This document shows, piece after piece, positions 47,161 through 57,250 of a DNA stretch of 64,000 nucleotides. The notes beneath the pieces are model-generated. The model had not been told where the DNA came from. It saw nothing but the letters and a program-made list of their open reading frames with translations, and searched no databases. A program made the translations under genes and the position numbers. Origin of the DNA: Lachnospiraceae bacterium (GTDB taxonomy: Bacteria; Bacillota; Clostridia; Lachnospirales; Lachnospiraceae); assembly GCA_015057555.1 (NCBI GenBank), contig SVEC01000004.1, positions 62,001-126,000 of the forward strand. Direction: 5' to 3'. Every line of letters begins with the position of its first letter. Positions within the stretch are counted from its first letter, which is position 1.

Positions 47161-48693
47161 TTATCTGCCGTACATCTTACAGGTTTCATATAGTCTTGCC
47201 TCAAGCTCTCTGGTTAAATCCTTGTCCTGGTATCTCCAAGCCCAGTTTCCTTCACCTACACCAGGTGTATTGAATCTAGCCCATGAGTCAAGGGAGAGTA
47301 CGTCCTGCATTGGAACAATAGCCATATTTGCCACTGAACCGAAGCAAGCTCTTATAAGTATCCAGCATATATCGTGACCGTCTGTGGAGTAATATCTTCT
47401 AAGCTTATCACGAGATGCCTCGTATGCATTTTTGTACCAGCCAAGAGTCGTATTATTGTCGTGGGTACCTGTATAGCATACACAATTTCTAACAAAGTTA
47501 TGTGGTAAGAAATCATTTTCCTCAGGATTCTCAAAGGCAAACTGAAGAATCTTCATACCAGGGAGACCAAACTTGTCTCTAAGTTCAATTACAGAGTCAT
47601 CTATCTCACCTAAGTCCTCTGCAATAATTGGAAGGTGATAACCAAGAGTTGCCTCAAGCTGAGTGAAGAAGTTGATACCAGGGGCATCAATCCATTTGCC
47701 GTTTATAGCTGTCTCCTCACCGTAAGGAACTGCCCAATACTTATCGAAGCCTCTAAAGTGGTCGATTCTAAGGAAATCACTTAAGGTAAGCTGGTATTTA
47801 ATTCTCTTAAGCCACCAGTCGTAGCCAGTTTCTGTGTGCTTTTTCCAGTTGTAAAGTGGGTTACCCCAAAGCTGACCTGTAGCTGAGAAATAATCTGGTG
47901 GTACACCGGCAACTACAGTTGGGTATCCCTTGCTGTCAAGCTGGAATAGGTTCTGGTTGGCCCAAACATCCACACTGTCCCAAGCCATAAATATTGGAAT
48001 ATCGCCTACTATTTTAACGCCCTTTTCGTTAGCGTATTTCTTAAGCTTAGTCCACTCATAGTTGAAAAGGAACTGAAGGAACTTGTAGTAGCCCATCTCC
48101 TTATCAAGCTTCTTAATCCAAGACTCCTTTTGCTTCTTGGTAGGCTTCTTAAGGTTGTCCTCCCACATATACCAAGGCATTCCCTGGTGGTAGTCCTTAC
48201 CTGCCATAAAGAGAGCATAGTCTTCAAGCCAGAAGGTCTCTTCACAGAACTTATTATACGCATCCATAAGCTCCTTGCTGGTTGTGATACCATCATCCAG
48301 ATTCTCGTCTAAAAATCTTTCATATGCAAGCTTTAATATTCCTGTCTTAAACTCTATAAGCTCACCATAGCTTACCTGCTCAGGATTCCAGGCTGGCATA
48401 TTTGCCAGGTCACCGTCATGAATAAGTCGTAATTCCTTAAGGTGATCTATACTGATGATAAGTGGTTGGCCTGCAAATGCAGAAAATGGCTGGTATGGTG
48501 AATCACCAAATCCTGTATGTCCAAGGGGAAGTACCTGCCAGGTATTAAGACCGGATCTTACAAGGAAATCTATAAATCTGTATGCGCCTGCTCCAAGCTC
48601 ACCAATTCCATATGGACTAGGCAATGAAGTTGGGTGCAATAAGATACCGGTGTATTTTTCAGGCTTCTTACCCACACTATTATTGTTCAACAT
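47161..48693 (-). CDS. malQ: 4-alpha-glucanotransferase
   Basis: GILLHPTSLPSPYGIGELG, IVGDIPIFMAWDSVDVW, LRIDHFRGFDKYWAVP, IAEDLGE. Confidence 0.96.
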   Translation of the reverse strand: MLNNNSVGKKPEKYTGILLHPTSLPSPYGIGELGAGAYRFIDFLVRSGLNTWQVLPLGHTGFGDSPYQPFSAFAGQPLIISIDHLKELRLIHDGDLANMPAWNPEQVSYGELIEFKTGILKLAYERFLDENLDDGITTSKELMDAYNKFCEETFWLEDYALFMAGKDYHQGMPWYMWEDNLKKPTKKQKESWIKKLDKEMGYYKFLQFLFNYEWTKLKKYANEKGVKIVGDIPIFMAWDSVDVWANQNLFQLDSKGYPTVVAGVPPDYFSATGQLWGNPLYNWKKHTETGYDWWLKRIKYQLTLSDFLRIDHFRGFDKYWAVPYGEETAINGKWIDAPGINFFTQLEATLGYHLPIIAEDLGEIDDSVIELRDKFGLPGMKILQFAFENPEENDFLPHNFVRNCVCYTGTHDNNTTLGWYKNAYEASRDKLRRYYSTDGHDICWILIRACFGSVANMAIVPMQDVLSLDSWARFNTPGVGEGNWAWRYQDKDLTRELEARLYETCKMYGR

Positions 48694-48863
48694 TTTGTTG
48701 TCCTCCTAGTAAATTTACACGCTATTTCTTATTATACATAAAAATAAGTAAAAACACAACGGAAATATTGGCAGAAAAATGGGAGTTTAGGGGTTTTGAG
48801 GGAATGGAAGCTATGATATAATTTTTGTCATAAATAATACGTAATTTAGTAAGGAATAAATTA

Positions 48864-50162
48864 ATGTTTAAGAAGACTATAAAATATAGTTTAATATTTT
48901 TACTTACCCTGGGAGTGTTGCTGGGATTGCTTGTTTTGGTGGCTAAAATTCCTCAGAGTTCCATCAAAGAAAATGTGAAGGCTTCGGCTGAGTATTACTG
49001 TGATACAGGACTATTTGTTAGGGAAATAGAAGGGGTAAATGGTAGCACCATAGATCACTATGCAGATTCCATACTAGTAGCCATTGCCTACCAATATGAT
49101 GAGAGTAAGCCCCTTACCTCGGTTATGTGGTCCTCCTATTATTTCACGTCGGAATATAACGAGAATGTGAATCTGCTTATGGCGGTGGAGAATGACCAGG
49201 AAGCCAATCAGCAGTATCTTAGGTATTGGCATGGCTCAAATGTGGTTGTGAGACCACTTCTCACCCTGTGCAGTGTGAAGGGAATCTATGTGATAAATGC
49301 AGTGATTATAGGTGTTCTTGTGGTGATATTAATTGCAATGTTGGTGTTAAAGAAAGCCTATGTGCCAGCTGTGGCAGTGGGTATTGGTTGTGTGGCAACT
49401 CAGGTATGGTTTGTACCTGGAACCTTCGAATACACTTGGAATTTTATTATTATGCTGATTATGTCCATAGTGGGAGTAAGCCTTGGATATAAAGATAAGT
49501 GGAGCCAAGTGGGAGCATTGTTTTTAGTGGGTGGAATGGTTACAAATTACTTGGATTTCCTGTCCACAGAAACTATAACCTTAACCATACCACTTTTGCT
49601 ATTGCTCTGGATTAGAGATAAAAATTCCTGTGATAAGGAAAGAAAGGATATATGCACATTTACCCTTAAGAATGTAGCTCTTTGGTCAGTGAGCTATGTG
49701 GGAATGTGGCTTAGCAAATGGATTATAGCTGCTATTGTTTTAGGAGAAAACACTCTTCCTTATGTGACTGGTCATGTGGCGGAGAGAATTGGTGGTGATG
49801 TTGGGCTTAACACATTTGAATGTATACGTGCTGCATTAGCAAGAAATATTAGATGTTTGTTCCCTTTTGAGTATGGTGTAACAGGAGTGCTTATAGGGGT
49901 AGGACTTTTTGTTTTTGCACTATACATAGGCTATGTACACTATGGTAAGAAGGAAGACAAGAAATATATTTTTGTATATGTTCTTGTCGGGGTAGTTCCT
50001 TATATAAGATACATAGTACTTCATAATCATGCATATTTGCATTATTTCTTTACCTACAGAGCCCAGCTGGCTACAGTGATAGCAGTTGTATTTATATTGG
50101 AGTTATTAACAGATAGGAGGTGGCTTGCTGGTGGAAGAAAAGGCAGAAAAAAGAGAGCTTGA
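48864..50162 (+). CDS. multi-TM membrane protein (GT-C-like)
   Basis: About 10 predicted TM segments; partly overlaps downstream glycosyltransferase ORF. Confidence 0.65.
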   Translation: MFKKTIKYSLIFLLTLGVLLGLLVLVAKIPQSSIKENVKASAEYYCDTGLFVREIEGVNGSTIDHYADSILVAIAYQYDESKPLTSVMWSSYYFTSEYNENVNLLMAVENDQEANQQYLRYWHGSNVVVRPLLTLCSVKGIYVINAVIIGVLVVILIAMLVLKKAYVPAVAVGIGCVATQVWFVPGTFEYTWNFIIMLIMSIVGVSLGYKDKWSQVGALFLVGGMVTNYLDFLSTETITLTIPLLLLLWIRDKNSCDKERKDICTFTLKNVALWSVSYVGMWLSKWIIAAIVLGENTLPYVTGHVAERIGGDVGLNTFECIRAALARNIRCLFPFEYGVTGVLIGVGLFVFALYIGYVHYGKKEDKKYIFVYVLVGVVPYIRYIVLHNHAYLHYFFTYRAQLATVIAVVFILELLTDRRWLAGGRKGRKKRA

Positions 50163-50832
50163 TATATCCATAATAATGCCTTGTCTTAATGAGGAAGCTG
50201 CAGTGGGAGCATCTGTTGATGAGGCTATGAAATTCCTAGAAAATAATTCTCTAAATGGAGAGATTATAGTGGTGGATAATGGCTCAACTGACGGGTCATC
50301 CCAGATTGCAGATGAGCATGGGGCAAGGGTGATTTCAGAACCAAGAAAAGGCTACGGAAGAGCCCTAAGAACAGGCTTTGAAGCAGCTTTGGGAAATGTA
50401 CTTATAATGGGTGATTGTGACACCACCTACGACTTTCTAAATCTGGAAAAAATGTACAAGCCACTGGCAGATAATGACTGTGATATGGTCATAGGTAATC
50501 GTTACGCAGGGGGCATTGAAAAGGGTGCTATGCCACTAAGTCATAGATGGGGAGTAAGATTTTTATCCTACTGCGGCAGGAGGAAATTCAAGGTAAAGGT
50601 ATATGATTTCCATTGTGGAATTAGAGGTTTTAGAAGAGAGTCTTACCATAGACTTGACCTTAAAACCGAGGGTATGGAATTTGCCACAGAGCTAATAGCA
50701 GAAGCTGGGAGAAAAGGTCTTAAGATTATGGAGGTTCCAGTGCCACTAAGAAGGTGTGAAGCCAAGAGAAAATCCAAATTAAGGACAATACGAGATGGAT
50801 GGAGACATCTGAAGTATATTGTGAGAAGTTAA
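50125..50832 (+). CDS. family 2 glycosyltransferase (DPM/GtrB-like)
   Basis: DISIIMPCLNEEAAVGASVDEA, IIVVDNGSTDGS, GDCDTTYDF. Confidence 0.92.
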   Translation: MLVEEKAEKRELDISIIMPCLNEEAAVGASVDEAMKFLENNSLNGEIIVVDNGSTDGSSQIADEHGARVISEPRKGYGRALRTGFEAALGNVLIMGDCDTTYDFLNLEKMYKPLADNDCDMVIGNRYAGGIEKGAMPLSHRWGVRFLSYCGRRKFKVKVYDFHCGIRGFRRESYHRLDLKTEGMEFATELIAEAGRKGLKIMEVPVPLRRCEAKRKSKLRTIRDGWRHLKYIVRS

Positions 50833-50837
50833 TAAAA

Positions 50838-50895
50838 GAGGCTGTGGGATGATTCTCGCTGTTTTTCAAAAGAACGAGAATCATCCCACAGCCTC
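50838..50895. repeat. Perfect 21-bp-stem hairpin with GGCTGTGGG arms
   Basis: gaggctgtgggatgattctcg (50838-50858)/cgagaatcatcccacagcctc (50875-50895). Confidence 0.85.
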
Positions 50896-51055
50896 TACAG
50901 TTATTTTATGTAGGCATTTTTTATTCTAAGTTTCAGCAATTCATTTTCTAATTGTTTTACATGTTCAGTAGTTTTCGTAGTTTTTCCTCAGTAACTAATT
51001 ATGGGTGATTTTTAGGTTAAAAAAAGTATTTATTACATCAAGACTATAATTATAT

Positions 51056-51313
51056 TTGGATGATTCGGATTTTGAAGCATATAAGGCTCGGGTGGATAAG
51101 ATTAATTCAGCCATAGAAGCAAGATTACTCAAGATAATTGAGCAACTAAATAATGCATGCGATGGTATAGAGGCAGGAGCTTTTCACGATAATTTGGTTA
51201 CATACACGTACAAGCTTTCACTATTTACAAATCAGTTAGAATGTATGACCAAATTAATGACGGATGATGCAACTAATTTTTGTAAGGAAATAGAAGATTT
51301 AGATACAATGTAA
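51056..51313 (+). CDS. small helical protein, ESX/LXG-partner-like
   Basis: 85 aa, helical: MDDSDFEAYKARVDKINSAIEARLLKIIEQ... Confidence 0.6.
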   Translation: MDDSDFEAYKARVDKINSAIEARLLKIIEQLNNACDGIEAGAFHDNLVTYTYKLSLFTNQLECMTKLMTDDATNFCKEIEDLDTM

Positions 51314-51333
51314 TAGTTTCATAGAGGTGCATT

Positions 51334-51666
51334 ATGGCAGAAAAGATAAAAGTAAATTATGATATATTAGATAGTAGCATAAATAATTTGAAAACCATCA
51401 CAGAGGGTGTGGGAGGAGATAATATTAGAGAGCTTATAGGTGGATTGGAAAATGTGTTTGATAATAACAACAGCGATACAGCAAATGCCCTAAAAGCAAG
51501 GAAAGAGGAGTACAACAAGGTTAACAATATGCTCATCAATATAAGCCTGAATATAATTTCTCTATTAGAAATGGCAAAAATGCTTTATGAGCATACAGAT
51601 AAAAGCTTTGCGAATCAGTTGGATGCAAATAGCAGTTCTGCAGGAACTGAGTCAGATGGAAATTAG
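51334..51666 (+). CDS. small helical protein, WXG100/ESX-like
   Basis: 110 aa, ...NYDILDSSINNLKTITEG...LNIISLLEMAKMLYEHTDKSFA; adjacent to the previous gene and the putative effector. Confidence 0.65.
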   Translation: MAEKIKVNYDILDSSINNLKTITEGVGGDNIRELIGGLENVFDNNNSDTANALKARKEEYNKVNNMLINISLNIISLLEMAKMLYEHTDKSFANQLDANSSSAGTESDGN

Positions 51667-51692
51667 TAGCATATGGGATAAATTATGATATA

Positions 51693-53243
51693 ATGGAGGA
51701 AATGTGGATGGAGAGAGATTTTTCTGACTCTACAAAGCAAGCATTAATAGCTTTTTTTAGTAACAAGGAAAACTTATATAATGACGATGTAAGCGAAGAC
51801 AACCTGCTTGACTGTCAAGTGGCAAGCAACGTAGATTTTGATATATTTGCTGATGAAATAGAGGCATATACCAGCGCTGCAAATAATGGAGTTGCATTTG
51901 CCGATATTCAGCTACTTGGATTGATAAGCAAGATTAATTTTGTCTTTGAGGGAGCGCAACAGTTAGATGTGAATGTTTCTGGTTTGGTGAACATACACGC
52001 TACCGCAGCATCGCAAAATTATATTACAGGTTTGCAGGCTATGGCAGATGCGATATCTTTAGATAAATTAGGCAAGACAGAAGAGGAGATTCTGTGTAGT
52101 ATAGGGCAAAACCCTAATGGTGGAATATTTGGAAATTCTGAATACTGTAAAGACATTTTAAAAGATGTTAATATACCAAATAAAGAATATGCATATATGT
52201 TAGGATTAATGAGTGAAGAAGCCGCAAATAAATACATAAATGCATTGGTGTCAAGTAAGGATAATGTATGTGATTTAAGTGACGAGGAAAAACAGCAAAT
52301 AATAACATTGTATGAATTGTATCATAAGGATTACGAAGATAATATGAATGATTTCCTATCACCAATTTACTTATATGGTTACATAGGTGAAGCTATAGAT
52401 ATTAAGGTAATTACGTATACTGCGCCAGAACCATATCGTACAATTTTATTGGAAAATGTTGGAGATATGGAGATTTTAGACGTAGATATTGATAATAATG
52501 AATCGCAAGCATACTACCCAAATAAAAAAGGAATTAAGTTTGATATTGAAAGATGGAACGGAGATTATACTACCTTTTTCCATGAATGTGGGCATGCTTT
52601 AGACGATTTGTTGGTGGAGGGAGAAGGTCGTTTATCTACCACATATTCTAAGGACGATAGATATCTGATAAATGTATTGGAAGCAGATGTAAGAAGTGTT
52701 GTTACTGCAAGTGTGGATGATAAGATGATAGAGAAAGGCATTCCTGAAGCTGATAGGGAAAACATGAGAACTGAAATAGTAGAGGGGATAATGAATTGCT
52801 ATGATAGAGCTTATGATGAACCAGTGTTTGATGAAAAAACTGCAGAAATTTATAATCTGGTTAAGGAAGATGTGAAAAATGGTAACACGGGAACTTCCTC
52901 TGATATATATAGTGCTTTTACCGGGAAATTGCTGGAAACAGATGCAGGACATCCTGCTTTATCAAAAAATAAAGAAGATAGTTATTGGACAGAAGGAGAA
53001 TATAATAAGAAAACTAAAGAATATACCCCAAGATATAGTGAGGATGGTACAATCGTGTATAAAGATTCTGTACCTAAGGAGTTTTTTGCTGAACATTTTG
53101 CTGCCCAAATGACTAGAGATCCAGGAGAATTAGATGGCATATATGGAATAGCAGATGCAAGTGGCAACAGAGAAGAACGGTTTCATGAAACTATTCCTTA
53201 TATGGAAGAAATGATGGAATACGCATTAGAAATAAGTAATTAA
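51693..53243 (+). CDS. putative zinc metallopeptidase effector (zincin-like)
   Basis: YTTFFHECGHALDDLLVEGEG (HExxH) and downstream VPKEFFAEHFAAQM candidate third ligand; no signal peptide. Confidence 0.75.
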   Translation: MEEMWMERDFSDSTKQALIAFFSNKENLYNDDVSEDNLLDCQVASNVDFDIFADEIEAYTSAANNGVAFADIQLLGLISKINFVFEGAQQLDVNVSGLVNIHATAASQNYITGLQAMADAISLDKLGKTEEEILCSIGQNPNGGIFGNSEYCKDILKDVNIPNKEYAYMLGLMSEEAANKYINALVSSKDNVCDLSDEEKQQIITLYELYHKDYEDNMNDFLSPIYLYGYIGEAIDIKVITYTAPEPYRTILLENVGDMEILDVDIDNNESQAYYPNKKGIKFDIERWNGDYTTFFHECGHALDDLLVEGEGRLSTTYSKDDRYLINVLEADVRSVVTASVDDKMIEKGIPEADRENMRTEIVEGIMNCYDRAYDEPVFDEKTAEIYNLVKEDVKNGNTGTSSDIYSAFTGKLLETDAGHPALSKNKEDSYWTEGEYNKKTKEYTPRYSEDGTIVYKDSVPKEFFAEHFAAQMTRDPGELDGIYGIADASGNREERFHETIPYMEEMMEYALEISN

Positions 53244-53250
53244 GGAGGTT

Positions 53251-53985
53251 TTGTTTTTGCCTAAGAGGAATATTGCAATAATTTTATTGATATTACTGTG
53301 TATAACTGGTTGTACAAAAGAAACAGAAAAAACAGTTGTTACAACAGAAACAGTTGAAACTACAACAGAAGAGCTTGTATCCGAGGAGTATTTTTTTGAT
53401 TACTATGGGATAACTCGTGAAGATATAGGTGATTTTGATTTGCGGGCCATGATAGAAGAGGTTGGTATAACGAAAGAGGTGCTTGATAGGGATGGCGACT
53501 TTTGGATAAATAACGTTTATAGTAGTATAAAATCAGGAAAAAAATATGGATATAATGCTTCTGTATTAGTTAGGAATGGTAGGAGACAGGCCACAAAGGA
53601 AGATGACCTATCTACCGCAAAATATATATTGATGTCAAATTATGTTTTATATAGTGATGGTTTCCATCATCCACAACAGATAATAATAGATGTAGAAAAA
53701 GGTAAATCCTATTATTCCGAGGTTAATGTATGGGATTACTTTTATGATGCTGAGGTACAAAAAGATTTAGACCAAGAAACAATAGATGAATTAATTAAAT
53801 CTTTTGAAAAGAAGAAAATATACAAATGGAAAGCGTCAGGTGATGACAATATATCTGATAATTTTATATGGCATTTATATATTGTAATGGATAGAGGAGA
53901 TGTAATAGAATATGAGGGCTATGGAATAGGAAATAATGTGAATTTTATTTCTTTGTATAATGAAGTGCTGGAAGTGGTTCAATAG
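53251..53985 (+). CDS. lipoprotein, candidate immunity protein 1
   Basis: Signal LILLCITGC; probable non-ATG (TTG) start after aaggagg; paralogue of the next gene. Confidence 0.75.
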   Translation: MFLPKRNIAIILLILLCITGCTKETEKTVVTTETVETTTEELVSEEYFFDYYGITREDIGDFDLRAMIEEVGITKEVLDRDGDFWINNVYSSIKSGKKYGYNASVLVRNGRRQATKEDDLSTAKYILMSNYVLYSDGFHHPQQIIIDVEKGKSYYSEVNVWDYFYDAEVQKDLDQETIDELIKSFEKKKIYKWKASGDDNISDNFIWHLYIVMDRGDVIEYEGYGIGNNVNFISLYNEVLEVVQ

Positions 53986-53998
53986 AGAGGAAACTTTT

Positions 53999-54739
53999 AT
54001 GTTAAAGAGGAATATTGTAATAATCTTATTAATATTATTATGCGTAACTGGTTGCAGAGAAAAACCAGAGGTTATTGTTGTGTCAAATAATACCACTGAA
54101 ATTATGCTAGAAGAACTTGTATCAGAGGAAGAGTTTTTAGAATATTATGGTTTAACAAGGGAAGATATAGGTGACTTTGATTTGCAAGCTATGATTGTAC
54201 ATTATGGTATAAGCGAAGATATTCTTCATGAAGATAGAGATTTTTGCTTGAAGGAATTAAATGAAAGTATAGAAACTGGCAAAGATTTCAATTGTTATGC
54301 ATCGGATTATATAAGACAAGAGTACAAAAGAATGGCTACTAAGCAGGATGATTTGAAGCAAACCAAGTATATTTTATTGTCATTTGACATACGAGGACAA
54401 GGTTGCCTTTGTTCTCCAAGGCAAATTTTAATAGATGTTAAAAATAAGAAATCCTATTATTCCGACGGTATGAATGTGTGGGATAATTTTTCATATGCAG
54501 AGGTTATTAAGTCGTTAGATGAAAATCAAATAGAAGGAATTTTATCATCGCTTGAAGATAAGAAAATATATAAATGGGAACGTGGTAATGGTGTTATGGG
54601 AGATGGACCAGGGGATTATTCGTGGAATCTATACTTGGTTATGGGTAGAGGAGATGTAATTGCATATTCTGGTGGTAGCTTGGGTAATAACAAGAAATTC
54701 GTTTCTTGGTACAATGAATTGTTAGAGATAGTGAAGTAG
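53999..54739 (+). CDS. lipoprotein, candidate immunity protein 2
   Basis: MLKRNIVIILLILLCVTGC; shares YYGxTREDIGDFDLxAMI and xxIYKWExG with gene upstream; start trimmed. Confidence 0.75.
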   Translation: MLKRNIVIILLILLCVTGCREKPEVIVVSNNTTEIMLEELVSEEEFLEYYGLTREDIGDFDLQAMIVHYGISEDILHEDRDFCLKELNESIETGKDFNCYASDYIRQEYKRMATKQDDLKQTKYILLSFDIRGQGCLCSPRQILIDVKNKKSYYSDGMNVWDNFSYAEVIKSLDENQIEGILSSLEDKKIYKWERGNGVMGDGPGDYSWNLYLVMGRGDVIAYSGGSLGNNKKFVSWYNELLEIVK

Positions 54740-54790
54740 GAGGTATCTCTGGTAATAACATAAAATCATTTCATGTATAATAAAATTGAT

Positions 54791-54824
54791 AAAGCCTGAT
54801 ATCACATTGTGGTATCAGGCTTTT
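54791..54824. terminator. terminator between lipoprotein gene and aminotransferase gene
   Basis: aaagcctgatatc/ggtatcaggctttt hairpin. Confidence 0.8.
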
Positions 54825-54831
54825 GGTATAA

Positions 54832-56022
54832 TTATTTCTTATACATCTCGTACAGCTTTTCGAAAGCTGGTATACTTCTCTCCACCATCTCAGTATTTAC
54901 ACAGTAGGAGATTCTGAAGTGACCAGGGCAGTTGAAACTATCACCAGGAACGATAATAAGATTAAGCTCCTTAGCCGCTCTCCAGCAGAACTCATTTGCA
55001 TCTGGTGTAAGTGAGCGTGGGAACATGTAGAAGGTTCCTCCTGGCTCAACTATATGGTAACCGATTCTTGTAAGCTCCTTATATAAGATATTCTTGTTAG
55101 TCTCATAGATAGATAAGTCACTGGTAGTATCAAGGAACTTCTCCACCGCAAGCTGGATAATAGAAGGTGGACAGTTGTGACCTGTAAATCTTGAAATCTG
55201 ACCACACATTGCCACTATAAGCTTAGCGTCCTTGCAGGCTGGGTTAACAGCCACATAGCCAATTCTCTCACCAGGAAGTGAAAGGGACTTACTAAATGAA
55301 TAGCAGCAAAGTGAGTTGTCATAGAAGCTTGATATAAATGGAGCATCTGCTCCCTCAAAAACTATCTCTCTGTATGGCTCATCAGATACAAGATAGATGT
55401 CATGACCATATTCTTCCTGTTTAGCCCTTAGGATATCAGCCAACTTTTGAATAGTAGCAGTTGAGTAAACAATACCTGATGGGTTATTAGGTGAGTTTAC
55501 AAGAACTGCCTGCACATTTGGATTTAAAGCCTTCTCGAAAAGCTCAAAGTTAATCTGGAAGGTTTCGATATCAGCTGGAACTATGGTAAGCTTTGCCCCA
55601 GTTCCCTCTACATAAGGAACATACTCTGGGAAGTAAGGTGCAAAGGTAATAACCTCATCACCATCTTTAACCACACATCTAATAGCATGAGCAACTGCAC
55701 CAGCAGCACCAGTAGTCATAAATATTTCGTCAGCGGTATAGCTCATATCATATCTCTTATTTAAAGACTCTGCTACAGCCTTTCTGGTAGAGTCGATACC
55801 AAGGGAAGGACTATAACCGTGAAGAGCTATAGGGTCCTTTGTCTGGAGAAGCTCTATCATATAGTCAGTAAACTCCTGTGGCGCTGCAACAGAAGGATTA
55901 CCTAGAGAATAATTGTATATATTCTCAGCCCCGATTTCCTTAGCTCTCATATTTGCATATGTAAAAAATTCTCTGATAACAGAGCCCTTGCCTGTCATCT
56001 CCTTGTACATTTCGTTAATCAT
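54832..56022 (-). CDS. class I/II pyridoxal-phosphate aminotransferase
   Basis: YNYSLGNPSVAAPQ, VNSPNNPSGIVYS, YSFSKSLSLPGERIGYVAV; start trimmed to MINEMYKEMTGKG. Confidence 0.93.
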   Translation of the reverse strand: MINEMYKEMTGKGSVIREFFTYANMRAKEIGAENIYNYSLGNPSVAAPQEFTDYMIELLQTKDPIALHGYSPSLGIDSTRKAVAESLNKRYDMSYTADEIFMTTGAAGAVAHAIRCVVKDGDEVITFAPYFPEYVPYVEGTGAKLTIVPADIETFQINFELFEKALNPNVQAVLVNSPNNPSGIVYSTATIQKLADILRAKQEEYGHDIYLVSDEPYREIVFEGADAPFISSFYDNSLCCYSFSKSLSLPGERIGYVAVNPACKDAKLIVAMCGQISRFTGHNCPPSIIQLAVEKFLDTTSDLSIYETNKNILYKELTRIGYHIVEPGGTFYMFPRSLTPDANEFCWRAAKELNLIIVPGDSFNCPGHFRISYCVNTEMVERSIPAFEKLYEMYKK

Positions 56023-56284
56023 TAATCTGTCCTCCAGTATTTTGATATGAAAAATTGAATTCATTATATCAAAAGCCGTAGGAAAATAAAATAGAAAAAT
56101 AAAATAGACAAAAAGTAAATGTAAAAAGGTGATGTGACTCCGGGGAGGAAATCAACATCACCTTTTTGAGGGGAGAGAGGATTCAAATATATGAAAAGCT
56201 CTTACAAGTGATAATATACAAGGTAAATGTGTTTAAAATATGTTCTAAATGTGAAGATTTGTTCACATTTTGGGGATTAATAAA

Positions 56285-56407
56285 ACGGCTGTGGGCCATA
56301 ACTTAGAAACCGGGCGCGGCAGGGGTGATGCGCAGCTGACCGTTGTAGTGTCAGCGAAGCATTATCCCCTAGACAGACCGGGAGAGTAGGTAGCAACCCA
56401 CAGCCGT
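56285..56407. repeat. Structured TIR element, copy B
   Basis: Terminal arms acggctgtggg/cccacagccgt; aaccgggcgcggcaggg (56308-56324), core agctgaccgttgtagtgtcagcgaagc (56334-56360), ccctagacagaccggga (56367-56383). Confidence 0.88.
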
Positions 56408-56425
56408 CTATATAGTAAGACATAA

Positions 56426-56460
56426 AAAAGAACCTGTCCACGGACAGGTTCTTTTTTATG
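56426..56460. terminator. terminator hairpin
   Basis: aaaaaagaacctgtcc-acg-gacaggttctttttt. Confidence 0.85.
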
Positions 56461-56462
56461 TC

Positions 56463-57056
56463 TTACTGGCGTGCCAAATCTCTAACACACTTATCTAACT
56501 GCTGAAGAGTCTTCTGAACTGAGTCATTGATAACTCCTGACTCGTGAGCCATCTTACCGAACTCATGAGCAACAACTGTAAATCCACGACCAGCCTCACC
56601 AGCTCTAGCTGCTTCGATAGAAGCGTTAAGTGCAAGGATGTTTTGCTTATTCTCAATCTTCTTAAGTCCCTGAGATTTAATGAGAAGCTCCTTAATAAGG
56701 TCTGCAGCGCCCTCTATCTCACTGATAAAGCTTTCCTGCATCTCTGTAAATGAAGCTTTTCTAAATGAAGCCTCCATAAGGTTCTGGATAGATGAAGCAA
56801 GAAGCTGTCCAGCCGCTTCAACTGTCTCCTCATCTGCATCTTCGTCAAGTGGTCCACCGATGATAGAAGCAACGATTACGTCATCAACCTCGATGTCTTC
56901 GCTAAAAGCTTCGATATTATCACGTGAAAAACCAAGCTTATTTGAAAGGAAATTACCCTCATCATCTAATACTACAGCTATCATGTTTGTAGCGGCAGCC
57001 CATTTCTCCAATAGCTCCTCAAGAGCACTGATATCTAAATAATCCTGTACTGTCAT
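56463..57056 (-). CDS. soluble PocR-like sensor + minimal methyl-accepting signalling domain
   Basis: N-terminal PocR-like region; [40 protein letters not shown] hairpin tip. Confidence 0.8.
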   Translation of the reverse strand: MTVQDYLDISALEELLEKWAAATNMIAVVLDDEGNFLSNKLGFSRDNIEAFSEDIEVDDVIVASIIGGPLDEDADEETVEAAGQLLASSIQNLMEASFRKASFTEMQESFISEIEGAADLIKELLIKSQGLKKIENKQNILALNASIEAARAGEAGRGFTVVAHEFGKMAHESGVINDSVQKTLQQLDKCVRDLARQ

Positions 57057-57250
57057 AGCTATACCCTCCTATACGTCTAGTCCTATCTAATATTCTATAA
57101 AATTTTCCTACAAATTTCAACATAAATTATGTCAAATAAAGAAAAATGTTTACATTTAAATTATTAATTACTAAAATAGAGGAGGTATAAGGTGTGGAAA
57201 GTGGAAATATGCTCCATTTTATATAAAAAATTAAAGTTGGGAGAATTTAG

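Noticed and set aside
56123-56167. aaaaaggtgatgt/acatcaccttttt hairpin considered as another family member
   Set aside because: Compact stem with T-tract, no ggctgtg ends or shared core; an ordinary terminator or attenuator-like hairpin.
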